Source: Gavia stellata | Lineage: Eukaryota > Chordata > Aves > Gaviiformes > Gaviidae | Direction: 5' to 3' | NCBI RefSeq assembly: GCF_030936135.1 | Contig: NC_082596.1 | Location: 14,918,155-14,982,154 of the forward strand | DNA: 64,000 nt | Part shown: positions 44,301-55,727 of the stretch, piece by piece | How positions within the stretch are numbered: the stretch's first letter is position 1 | Layout: every line of letters begins with the position of its first letter | Notes under the pieces: model-generated | Database searches by the model: none | What the model saw: the letters and a program-made list of their open reading frames with translations, nothing else | Told to the model about the DNA's origin: nothing | Made by a program: the position numbers and the translations under genes

Positions 44301-45326
44301 TGAAATGACTTCTGAAAAGGGTAGCTATTTTTTGTGAAATACTTTTTTCTAGTGACTTTCTTTGTGCTACAGCTCTTTCTCTGTTATCAACCCCACAAAT
44401 ATGGCTTTTTTACAGCTCTATTTTTAGGCAGGAACTGCCAGAGTAGTCCAGCTTTGCTTCGTTATCGGTTGGCATGTCTGATGAGTCATTTTCATTTCCT
44501 TTATACTCTTTAGAAGATTTCAGTGCTGTCAGCACTTTAGTGAGCTGCTAGGTTTATTCATCTGAAGTTTATTACACATAATGAGGTAAGTGAAAGGGAT
44601 ACGTAGGAAGCCAGATTGATGCCATAGCCATTGAAGTGTATCTGTTCATGTTTAGGATTGGTCCTGCTCCTCCAAACATGCAGGAAAGGGAACAAAACTG
44701 GCCAAAGGCAGCATAGGGAGATGGAAAAATACAAATATTTCTCGGTCATGTATTTTTCTGTTCATCTGTCCGTATGAGGGTTCCACAAGGTAATGGGAAG
44801 AATGATTAGTTCAGTGTTTCATAAAGTTAGTTTTTCATTCTGCAGTCGAATTAGATCCCTTTAGATTTGTGAGGTGAGATTCATCTATCCTGGGTTTACA
44901 CTGAGCTAGTTGCTGAGCCCAGTGCTGAGGAACAGACATAGCTGTATGAGCCTTGAGACACAGCCAGGAGCTAAGCTCCCTCTTCTTAGCCTCTGACAAG
45001 TGTAGCTTATCCAGATCCATTTAGGGAGGGAGTTCAGCCACACGTCCTTGAGCAGCAGGGAGGCTGAGTTCAGCCTGCCGAGAAACTGGAGCCGCAGCCA
45101 CTAATTCCTGCACCCACAGCCTCCTCACAGCTGCAGTGAAAAGGCAGTCCACTGGAGAAGCAACGTTATCCTCTCTGACGTGCATACATGCTCACACAGT
45201 AGGAGCCCACCTTACCTCACTGGACAGGGAGGGCTCATGGTGCTCGTTCCTCCCTCAGGCTGCAAGGAGCAGGAAGAGTTTCCTGGTCTCCTGATGGGTA
45301 ATGTTCTGGACCCATACGCATTACGC
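41311..45326. other. Intergenic, upstream of COL14A1
   Basis: AT-rich sequence without recognisable coding or mobile-element content. It has a pyrimidine-rich ctttttt tract at about 42497-42540. Distal regulatory elements for COL14A1 could be here but cannot be seen by eye. Confidence 0.7.
42497..42540. repeat. Pyrimidine-rich (CTTTTT)n tract
   Basis: Irregular ctctctcttttt / tttcttttttt units over about 44 bases, nearly pure T and C on the plus strand. Confidence 0.8.
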
Positions 45327-46475
45327 AGGATCACAGAAGCACTGAGCTTGGAAGGCACCTCTGGAGATCATCTAGTCCAACCCCCCTGTTGAAGGAGGGT
45401 CAGAGCAGGTTGGCCAGGGCCATGTCAAGTTGAGTAAAGAGTATCTCCAAGAATGGAGACTCCACAACCTCTCTGGCCAACCTACTCCAGTGTTTGACCA
45501 CCTTCACAGTAAAAAAAAAAAAAAACCACCCAAAAAAAACAGCGTTTTCTTGTGTTCAGATGGAATTCCATGTGTTTCAATTTGTATCCATTTCCATTCA
45601 CCCTGTTGCTTGGCACCAATGAGGAGAGCCTGGCTCCCTCTTCTTCATTCCCTCCCATCAGGTATTTATCCCTATGGATAAGATCTCCCTGAGCCTTCTG
45701 TTCTCTAGGCTGAACAGTCCCAGCTGCCTGAGCTTCTCCTCTTTATGAAAGATGGAGAATCATCTTCATGGCCCTTCACTGGACTCACTCCAATAAGTCC
45801 ATGTCTCTCTTGTACTGAGGAGTCCAGCACCTGACCCAGCATCCAGATGCCACCTCACCAGGACTGAGTAGAGGGGAAGGATCACGTCCCTCAACCTGTC
45901 GGCAATGATCTTCCCCATGCAGGCCAGGAGGCTGTTGACCTTCTTTGCTGCAAGAGCACATTGCTGGCTTATGGTCAGCTTGTCTACCAGGACCACCTGG
46001 GCCTTTTCTACAAAGCTGCTTTCCAGGCAGCCAGCCACCAGTGTGTACTGGTGCCTGGGGTCCAAGGGCAGCACCTTGCACCTCCCTTTGCTGAACTTCA
46101 TGTGGTTCCTGTTTCGCCATTTCTTCAGCCCGCTGAGGACACTCTGAATGGTAGCACAACCCTCTGGTGTATCAGCCACTCCTAATTTTTTACCATCCAC
46201 AAACTTGTTCAAGGTGCAGTCCCCACCATCAACCTGTTCATTAATGAAGAAGTTAAACAGTATTGGCTCCAATCAGCCCCTGGGGCACATCACTAGTGAC
46301 TGACCGCCAGTGGGACTTCATGCTGCTGACCCCTTGAGCCCAGCAATTCAGACAGTTTTCAGTTCACGTCACTGTCCACTTATCTAGCCTGTGCTTCATC
46401 AGTGTGTCTATGAGGAAGTTATGGGAGAAAGCATTACAAAAGTCAAGATAAACAACATTGCAGTCAAAATGCAAA
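45327..46475 (-). mobile_element. CR1 LINE, about 1.15 kb, degenerate
   Basis: The 3' end starts at aggatcacagaagcactgag with ctctggagatcatctagtcc, the same subfamily signature as the old piece at 12414. An A tract interrupts it near 45511-45540. The frame at 45766-46272 still shows ORF2 features after the polymerase motif region (WRNRNHMKFSKGRCKVLPLD, then LAAKKVNSLLACMGK and LPLYSVLVRWHLD). The sequence up to about 46475 continues as broken reverse-transcriptase coding. It is intergenic between COL14A1 and DEPTOR. Confidence 0.9.
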
Positions 46476-49400
46476 ATCCATAATCACTGCTCCCACTTGC
46501 TCCCAGGTGGCATGCTGAGACTTCATCAACCAGCCCGAGAGAGCACTGCAATTGATGAGCAAATCCTGGGAGGCTGCTAGCACAGAGGCAGGGACGCCCT
46601 CAGGAAAGAGGGAAGACCAGACTTTATGATGTTTGGATCTACCAGCAGCTGGAAATAGGTAGGCACAAATACGGCATTAGGCTGGCAAAAGTGAACGCAG
46701 ATTTCTTTTCATTGGATTATGCTGTGGTGCAGATTAAGTTGCGGCCCACCAATGGTACAATATAATGCAGTGAGGGAAGGGTTCCCCCCATTTTTTACTG
46801 AATAAGCAGAAGACCTACAGATTCTGTGCGTCTGTGCCAGAAGTCATTTTCTTTGGAATGAAATCCAGGCTGAAATGAATATTTAAGCCCAGTAAGAGCT
46901 GGAAGCAATACCACGGTGGTCTCTGTAATATATACCTTGAGTAATGAATACAAGAGATGTCTGGAACAGGGAAGAATTCCTTTTCAAATAACATGTATCT
47001 TAAGCTATTACCTAAAAGAAGCAGAGCTTCTTGTTTGCCTCCTACTGAGCTTCTTGTCTGAGCTCCTACCCTATACAGTCTTGAACACTATAATTACACA
47101 TCTCTCATCTGCTTCAATCTACTTTAAGCACTTTTCTAGTACACATGGCCATGAGAGTAAAATTCCTGACATGAGGGACAGGGTTTGTTAAATGTTTTCC
47201 AATGATCTGTTTTTCCATCTTGTCAATTAATGCAAAACTATGAATTTTCAGGTTTTCTAGTTTGCAGTTTTTAGAAAAGCATGTCTGTTTATTAGACTCT
47301 GAAAAATAGAAAGTTGTCACCTAGAATAATATTGCATGACAACACATAGGGGTTTTTTGCCACTGAATGAACACCTGAATAAAACTGTCCTTTACGATAG
47401 CACTTTATATTGCTCACAAATTTTATTCATCTAAACTGTTTCCTTTGTTCAGTTTTAAACAGGCCGGTTCTCTTTGCTGCTTTTGTTTTAAGGGATTTGA
47501 AGTGGATGATGAGATTCAGAGATGAGTGCTTTGTTCCCCTCTGCATTTTTAAGCATTACAATTGGAATTTTCAAGAACAGACGTATGTACACATATGTTA
47601 AACATGTAAAGTTAGCTTTCCACGAATAAAATATTGAATTGACCTTAGCAGAAATTTTACAAAAGAGAAATGGTATTACGATTCATATTTGCTGAAGAAA
47701 AAGCTATTATTGTAAAAAATCATAGCCTGTGTTTCAGAGTAATTTTATACAAAATGTGAATAGAGAAAGCCAAGAGAAATATGAATATTTTATTTGTTGC
47801 AAACAGCTCAATAAAATCGCCCCCACTCAAATACTCACTGAAGAAATACAGTATGCCTTCCATTTTAAAATTTGAGGGGCATTTAAGCAGCTGGAATAAC
47901 TGTCAGTTAATTATTCCAATAAATATCAATACTAAATATCAGTATACTGGAAATCTCACTTTATCAGGTACAAGAAGGAGAATTTACAGCAGTTTTAAAC
48001 ATTTTTTTTAGTTGTGAAGCAATAGCAGATGGGGGCAGTCTTGCACAAAAATTGCTTTTGTGTATTCACAAACCTGTATCTTTCTAGCTTCTGAGGATCC
48101 AAATTCAAGTACTGTGTCTGCTAAAACACAACACTTTAATAGTCCCCATGCTTTGATCTGCATTGTAAGAGTTGAGAAATGGTCAGCTGTAAAGACCTGT
48201 ATTACTCAGCTTCTGTGCAGAAGGGTTCCACTCAACCAAAGCCAACTCATATAAAGCTCCTCTATGGAGAAGAAGGTGCTACCATGGGATGGACCTGAGT
48301 GCTGCTCAGAATTACTGCTAAAGTCGTAGAGTGGTACCTACACTGCAAGAGTACGTGTGACTCTTGTCAATGAGCTGTCCCTAAGGCTGAGGTGGCCATT
48401 TGCTGTCTCAAGATTTGCCAAGAATTGTTAGTATAAAGAGAATAAGGAGGCAAAGTTTTTGGTTCTTCTCTGCCTATGTTGCAGAACTAGCGCTCTGTGT
48501 CACATACGCGCCCAGGAAGTGCTTGGACACTTCCCATTGAAGATGATTTAAGTGCCTTAAATATAAAACCAAAAATAACAGGAAATTACACAGGAGGAAA
48601 GCAAGTGTATATACTAGCCTTAAACAAATAGCCGGCAGTAATTATGCTCCAAAGCGATTGATCTGATGACTTAAAGAATTATAGGATTTTATGACAAAGA
48701 ATGTAAAAGCTGAAAAAAGTAGAGGCAGTAGTCTACAACCACAAAAAAACAGGTAACACCTCAAAAGCTTTTGGGTTAGCCTTTTTTTTTCCCCCCCTCA
48801 GTCTCAACACCTAAAGGCTATATTTTATGCAGTTGTGCAAGTTTTTGCGCATCTGGATCTTGCACTGAACATCACCTTAATCCATGTTCTTCACAAAATC
48901 CAGGTAAAAATAGGACATGCAGCAACACTCCATCCATGATGCTACTCCATTTTCCGGTATTTGTTAATTTAGCTGTAGTGACTGACATTTCATGTCAGGC
49001 TTTTTGACAAAGTACTGTAATCCACATGTCATCTCTTTTTTTGCTGTTTCCTTTAGATTATCACTGTTTGTGCCCTATTGTAATCTTTAATTTACTGGTG
49101 GCATCCTTCATAAATGCTAGTTCTTGTAATATTGATGCTGGCCACAGTAAAGTTCTTTATCTTACGCTTCACAGAAAAAAGCTTGTCCAGGGCCTGTTTA
49201 AATTAGCACAGTGTTTAAGGTAAATCAGATTACAACAGGGCCCTGAGGAAAATAAAGCCTTGAAGAGCACAATGTTTCTTACAATGCAATCTTCAGAGAC
49301 ACTGTTCTTCACTATCTAGCACAAACAAAATCTCTGTCCCAAGGTCTGCACTCTTGGAAGAATAGCCAAAACATCTGCTTTAGGCCACTGGGCATTTCAC

Positions 49401-49805
49401 AATGTTAATAATAATAATAATAATAATAACAACAACAACAACAACAACAACAACAATAATTCAGCACATGGAAAGGAATTACTGCTGTTGGGGACATCAG
49501 CCAATCTGTCCCTTCAAATATTAGCAAGGTTTGACTTGGAGAATCAGTCCTTAAAATCTCACTAGCCTAGTGAGTGTGTTAGATTTATAGGGCTTTCTAT
49601 ATGTGATTCATGCCAGTAATAAAATTAGAATTATTGATGGAGGTAAAACTAAACATCTGAACTCTTCATAATTCACAGTCTTTTTACATAGCAAAACCCA
49701 CATTACAGTCGTCACAGTTCAAAAGATGTTAACCTGTCATATTTACTTACAAATTCCCACTTATGTTATTTTACATAAAAAAATAAATTAACTGTAGCTA
49801 TTCTC
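46476..49805. other. Intergenic, no genes recognised
   Basis: AT-rich sequence with small chance frames only. The one clear element is the trinucleotide repeat at 49406-49460. Confidence 0.7.
49406..49460. repeat. Compound (TAA)n(CAA)n microsatellite
   Basis: About eight taa/aat triplets pass directly into about ten caa/aac triplets, then return to aataat. It is likely length-polymorphic. Confidence 0.95.
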
Positions 49806-49949
49806 ATTATTTAGCTACGATGTTATTCCTTTGAAAAGCCAGTGGGCTTTCTGACGCTTGCTTTTTAGCGATAGGCAGGAATGTGCCGGACAAATCAAGC
49901 CCTGAACTGAATGTGCTATTGAGGGTGTTTTCTACGACTGGCTTCTCTA

Positions 49950-50270
49950 CGAACCGCAGACTGTTTTTGTGGCTTTGCTTGGGTACACATGGCTCTCGCT
50001 GCACGGCGCGGGGCTGGTTGCGCAAGGCGGCGTGCCGTTTGGCCTCCGCATCCTCCCACACGCTGCGCCGAGCGGTTGTACAGCGCCCGGGGACCAGGGC
50101 CTGGTCCAGCCCTCCGCCAGCTCAGCTGGCAGCCTGCGGAGTTTGGCACTGAGGCTTGCTGCAGACGGAGCCTCTCCCTTGGAAAGGCTGGGAGGAAGGG
50201 AAGCTTGGAGAGGAGCTTGGAGAGGACTCTGGAGCTGAGGAGCTTGTAGGTTGACTGCACATGGCGGGTA
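49950..50270. other. Small GC- and CpG-rich patch, function unknown
   Basis: A sharply bounded stretch with many CpG (for example gcacggcgcggggctgg and cgctgcgccgagcggttg) in otherwise AT-rich intergenic DNA, just left of the LTR at 50360. It contains a short repeated gcttggagagga motif at about 50201-50225. Overlapping stop-poor frames exist on both strands but none resembles a known protein. It might be a small promoter (for example of a non-coding RNA), a methylation-free patch, or part of an older unrecognised insertion. Confidence 0.4.
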
Positions 50271-50359
50271 CCTGGCACACTGGTGACAAGAGCCTGCCAA
50301 AACTGAACAGATGGGGTTGCAAATAACAAATTTATGGCTATGGAAGATTCAAAATACAT

Positions 50360-51485
50360 TGTATTGGGTTTGCATGGCAAGGTTTTGATAGCAGGGGGGC
50401 TGCAGGGGTGGCTTCTGTGAGGAGCTGCTAGAAGTTTCCCCTATGTCCGACAGAGCCAATGCCAGCTGGCTCCAAGACGGACCCACTGCTGGCCAAGGCC
50501 GAGCCCATCAGCAATGGTGGTAGCGCCTCTGGGATAACAGAGTTAAGAAGGGGGGGAAAAAAAACCCTGCATAATTGCAGCTGGAGAGAGGAGTGAGAAT
50601 ATGTGAGAGAACCAACTCTGTGGACACCAAGGTCAGTGAAGAAGGAGGGGGAGGAGGTTCTCCAGGCGCCGGAGCAGAGATTCCCCTGCAGCCCGTGGTG
50701 AAGACCATGGTGAGGCAGGCTGTCCCCTTGCAGCCCATGGAGGTCCACGGTGGAGCAGATATCCACCTGCAGCCCCTGGAGTACCCCACGCTGCAGCAGG
50801 TAGATGCCTGAAGGAGGCTGTGACCCCGTGGGAAGCCCACGCTGGAGCAGGCTCCTGGCAGGACCTGTGGACCCATGGAGAGAGGAGCCCACACTGAAAC
50901 AGGTTACCTGGCAGGACTTGGGACCCCATGGGGCATCCACGCTGGAGCAGTCTATTCCTGAAGGACTGCGCTCTGTGGAAGGGACCCATGCTGGAGCAGT
51001 TTGTGAAGAACTGCAGCCCGTGGGAAAGACTAACATTTGACAAGTTCATGGAGGACTGTCTCCTGTGGGAGGGACCCCACACTGGAGCAGGGGAAGAGTG
51101 TGAGGAGTCCTTCCCCTGAGGAGGAAGGAGCGGCAGAGACAACATGTGATGAACCGACCGCAACCCCCATTCCCCGTCCCCCTGCGCCACTGAGGGGGAG
51201 AAGGTAAAGAAAATCAGGAGTGAAGCTGCACCTGGGAAGAAGGGAGGGGTGGGGGGAAGGTGTTTTAGGATTTGGGTTTATTTCTCATTATCCTACTCTG
51301 ATTTGATTGGAAATAAATTAAATTAATTTTCCCCAAGTCTAGTCTGTTTTGCCCGTGACTGTAATTGGTGAGTGATCTCCCTGTCCTTATCTCAACCCAT
51401 GAGCCTTTCGTTATATTTTCTCTCCCCTGTCCAGCTGAGGAAGGGAGTGACAGAGTGGCTTTGGTGGGCACCCGGCAGCCAGCCA
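50360..51485 (+). mobile_element. Solo LTR of an avian endogenous retrovirus (about 1.1 kb)
   Basis: It starts TG in tgtattgggtttgcatggca and runs to about agccagccatgaag, where the expected end of the family seems altered or lost. Landmarks in order are a promoter-like ggtagcgcctctgggataac section, then a 450-bp stretch of degenerate tandem units built on ctggagcag and cccatgg/cccgtgg. After that come a canonical AATAAA at 51312-51317 and the gtaattggtgagtgatctcc and cagctgaggaagggagtg blocks. I recognise it as a family widespread in bird genomes (ERVK-type by memory). No retroviral coding region flanks it, so it is a solo LTR. Its CA end and target-site duplication were not found. Confidence 0.85.
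50640..51110 (+). repeat. Degenerate tandem repeats inside the LTR
   Basis: The strings ctggagcag or close variants recur at irregular spacing of roughly 50-70 bases. They alternate with cctgtgg / cccatgg / cccgtgg and ggacttg or ggactg. The units are too diverged to be a fresh minisatellite but clearly derive from one ancestral module. This section is largely absent from the related LTR at 22153-22862. Confidence 0.75.
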
Positions 51486-54400
51486 TGAAGGGTAGTATTT
51501 TTCCACAGCCACAGAGCCCATGGGTTGCAGTCAATACAGGGGACTGCTGTCTTTCTGCATTAGAGGGTGTGTGCTTCTCTTCCCCTCCGAAGTCTGTGGA
51601 GTAGAATGGTTATCCAGCTTCTCCACAGGCTTCCTGGATGACTTTAGGTATCGAGTATCCAGGAGCTCATCTGGTGACACTTGGAGAATGGTGGATGTGT
51701 GAGGGGGGGTGCTGAGGATGTGCTGCCAGTTGTAAAACTTATTGAACATGAAGATGTATAAGCCAGCTAGTAAGGCATACAGTCACAGCACGTTAGGTAA
51801 CTACTGGTGAGATCTTCAATACTGATGGCCTTCTAAACACCTATGTGGGTTTAACAGGTATTTTTGATGGACTTTATTTTATGTCAGCACCTAAATTCTC
51901 TATAAATTTCACTTTGAATTCCTCATTCAGTTTTGGACATTGCCTCAGTTCCCCTTCTGCTACAGGGGGTGAGCAGAAGCTACCCTTGTACCAAGTGCTG
52001 AGATGTCAAGCACTGAGACACGTGACTGACTGTGGTGTGAGGGACATAGTAGGGAGAGCCATCACTGAAGCGTATGCGAGGTATATAAATACTTCAGGAA
52101 CTACAATACACATCATATTGCAAGCAGTGGACTAAAAGTCAAGTTTAAGTGGAAATTGCTGCTGCTGCCTCTGTTCTCATCTGCTGTGGCTGCAGTAGCT
52201 GCTACTCCTTATGATCTCATTTCCCTAATGGGAGCAGTTTGCTGCCTTGCTGTGACTCCTTGGGTGAAATTAGTACTTTTCAGGACAACTTAAAAACAGT
52301 AACACCCAAAAAGCAGGAAGAGCCTGCTGAAACATGCAGAGAGTGATTATGTATGAACATTTATACGCACAGATTACAGCTCAACTGACAAATGGCTCTG
52401 GTCCCCTTGGCTGGTGACAGACAATTCAGAAACAAAGCTGTCCTTGGGTGAGAGGACACTTTGCATCTTGACAAAAAGCATAAGAGGAAAGGAAAAGGAG
52501 ACGCATTTCTTGGGATATTTAATAATAGCACATCATCACAGTCAGTTCTGCATGATACAATTGTGCAATGACTTCTCAGAGAATTGGCTGGATAGCCAGG
52601 AAGTTTTCTCCCATCAACAGCACTGATGGAATATACAGCTGGGTAACGCCAATAAAATTACCAGCAGTAAGACAGTTGAATTAGCTGATATTAAGTGGTG
52701 GTTATTAGGGATATCATTCAGTTCTTCACACATAGGTGTCTAGTGCCATCTGAAGTATCCTACAGTATGTAAGACATCCTCTGGAACTTAGTCTCTAGAT
52801 GTGATTTCAAGGGGCATGGGCTTCTCCATATGTCCTCTCTGCCCCATAAGAATGTCTCAAATACCCTAAGGCATCTTTGATGGCACTCAACATTTACATG
52901 TATGCAACAGAACCAACCCCTGGTTTCTGAGTTCAGATTCCAATTAGATAAGTAGAAGTAGATGCCATCACCCTGCTGTGATGCTTTTTCAGATTATCTG
53001 CAGATTGGGGAAAAGAGCACTGCAGTAGCCCACGTGACAGAGGTCATCTTTGCAATTACAAGCCCATTGTTAGGAATTAATCATGATAACTGCTGGAAAA
53101 GGGTATCATCAAAGAGCCTTTAAAATGCGGACACTTTTACCTTAATTATAACATTTTTATTCCTGTATTATGTGGCTTCCTGAAGCTCTGCACATTAAGA
53201 CAGCATTGCCTGGTTTTTGCAAAAGAAACAGTAATCAGCGACAGTTAAGTTAAATGTTTTCTGTGCCTTCATCTTCTAAATACAATTTCCAACTGAACCA
53301 GAAGAGAAGATTTTTTTTCTATGGCTATGTAGGAGATGAGGTCAAGGGGATTTATATTTAAATGGTCTCTGGAATGGAATACTGATGCTGCTATAAGGAA
53401 GGTGAATCAATAACCCTCAGAAAATAATCTCTTAGGAGAATGAACAATAATACAATCATGCAGATACATGTATAGTGGGTAATGAAACAAAATTTAAAAA
53501 GCGTAATACATATTTTATCATTAAAATAAAACATTTAAGAGGGTAGGTCAGCACCTTTCTGTAAATGCTTCTTTTAAGCATATTTTGTAATAGATTATTT
53601 GCCTGCTGGAGTGTAATGGAAAATGAAATATTGAATTTTTTTAATATTCAACAGGATCTTGTTGATTGTGGCAAAACAAACAAAGCATACACACATCCCA
53701 AACTGCAGTAACAAACAAAAGGGTGCAGTAAGTTATCTTCAAAAAGCAGCTGAGCTGACAATGCTTATAAAACAAGGCAGGCAACAGGAAAATGTAGCAT
53801 TAAGTTCTTAAATACTTTCATGTTTCTTCCTTTCCAAGTTAACCCGTAAAAGCTAGTTGGTTCCTTCTGCAATATTTAAATGCATTTTAAGAAAAATCTT
53901 ATCTTGTTTCTAGAAATACTTTGCAGGTAAAGCAAGACTGTTAGGGCACTTTGAGAACAGAAATTAAATGGATTCCTGATCCTGCAAACTACTAAGCACT
54001 TCTTCGAGTGGAATCAATATTTCCCAGGCTTTGCTCAACATCATGCTTAATTAAACTTTTGCTAATAAACGTGAAAAGCTCAGTTTAGCCCCATTGCTGG
54101 ACTCCATTGACAAATCAGTCGTTCAGTCAAGCCTGCTTATCTGCATGTGTATTTATTTTTGGTTGATACATGCAGTGTTTGCACATATATGTAAATATTA
54201 TATATAGATCTCAGAAACTGAAGATATGAAAAAAGTTTTAATTATTTCACAATGTAAATGAAAATTGTTTCTTTAAAGGAAATGTTTTGCTTGGGTAGCT
54301 TGTTACATTTGAAACTGAAGTGTTTCACAGATGAACATATCTTTACTATGTTCTTATCTAGCGCATTTTATGCTTGAATGTTCTTAAATGCAAAAGCATT

Positions 54401-55606
54401 AATTACAACTTTGTTCGTATTGAGAAGACAGGGTTAAGAATGTGAATTGTAAATTTAGTCATAAAACTAGAACATTTTTCTCCTCTGTGACATTATTAAG
54501 AGACATAACAGGACAGAACCTTTCCATACTACACCCTATCACTGCACCTGCCTGATGGATACTCTTCTGCGTTCTGCACTCGTTTTGCTCCTACTTTAAA
54601 ATAATCAACAAGAAATTTAAAACAAGCTAACTTGATTTTTTTACAAAAAACTAATGGTTTGTTCATACTATATATTTTCCAGCTACAGCCTAGCAATAGG
54701 CATCCTGTTGCAGGTTTTGCTCAGGTAAAATTTTCCCAGGGAGACTCAGTGGAGGTTTGCCTGAGAAGAGCAGGTAAGAGCGAGTATTCCCTGAGTTATG
54801 CTTGGATACAAACACAAAAGTATGATTTCTGTTCCTCACAAGTTCCACTGCAAACATAAGGGAGGAAAAGGAGCATTTCCTAACTGGAAAAGCATAGAAT
54901 AGCGGGAGAGATTTTTTTTTCCTGTTTAATACAAGATACTCTAAAACCTGAAGAGGAAAACATAAATCCTAATGATTAAATTTGCCAGTCATTTACAGTT
55001 GGCAGTGAAGACATGAGTTTATGTGCTTCTAAGCCCAGCTATGGTTGGGAGGCTGTGGTCCATCTGGGACGTGATGAAGGGAGGGAGCAGAGGGTCTGTA
55101 GTAGCTCATCCAGCGGACTGGAGGAAAACAACACTCTTTTGAGGTCTCTCATCTTTCCTCTCTGTAATCTGAGAAAGTCCATGAAAGCTATGTCCCGTAC
55201 TTTGTTATGAACCATATGAAGCTTTGTTAAGAGTAGGTGTGGTGGTATTTTATACCTCAAACGAATTTTATTCCATCATTATGGTAACTTTGTCTTATTT
55301 TGTTCTCTTACCTCAAGGCTTTGTTTGCATGTTAGTTATCGTTTGATAGTATAGCAGAAGCCAGTTCACCCATTTTTCTGAAATCTTAGGCCTGATAAAT
55401 AAGCACTGCTAATTCATGAAAAGCTAGTGATGATGACCATGATAAAAAGCCACTCAAAAACAGACTAATAAAAATGACAAAAAACCCAGGGTCATCAAGA
55501 CCTTCAAGAACCAATTTTTGAGCTGGAAGCAGAACACACGACCATTTTAACTATATGGGGCAAAAGGAGCAGAAGAATAGGAAAGAAAACAAAATATGTC
55601 CATAAA

Positions 55607-55642
55607 TCACTGGTAGACACAAATCTCACTGGTAGAGACAAA
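55607..55642. repeat. 17-bp direct repeat, 19-bp period
   Basis: tcactggtagacacaaa is followed by tcactggtagagacaaa, one mismatch apart. Confidence 0.85.
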
Positions 55643-55704
55643 CCAGTCTGGTGGGCAGGGGCTGTCCTTTACAGCAGTGTTCCCCAGCTTGGCCTGCTTG
55701 GGTG

Positions 55705-55727
55705 CATGCAGCAGCAGCAGCAGCAGG
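55705..55727. repeat. (GCA)n microsatellite
   Basis: Short run of gca/agc triplets (about seven units, with an imperfect first unit). Confidence 0.85.

Noticed and set aside
49406..49460. Trinucleotide run considered as a coding or regulatory repeat
   Set aside because: It lies in gene-free DNA with no flanking open frame, so it is a plain microsatellite.
50428..51190. 202- and 185-codon minus-strand frames
   Set aside because: Both are antisense to the solo LTR and arise from its repetitive, stop-poor tandem section. No protein similarity.
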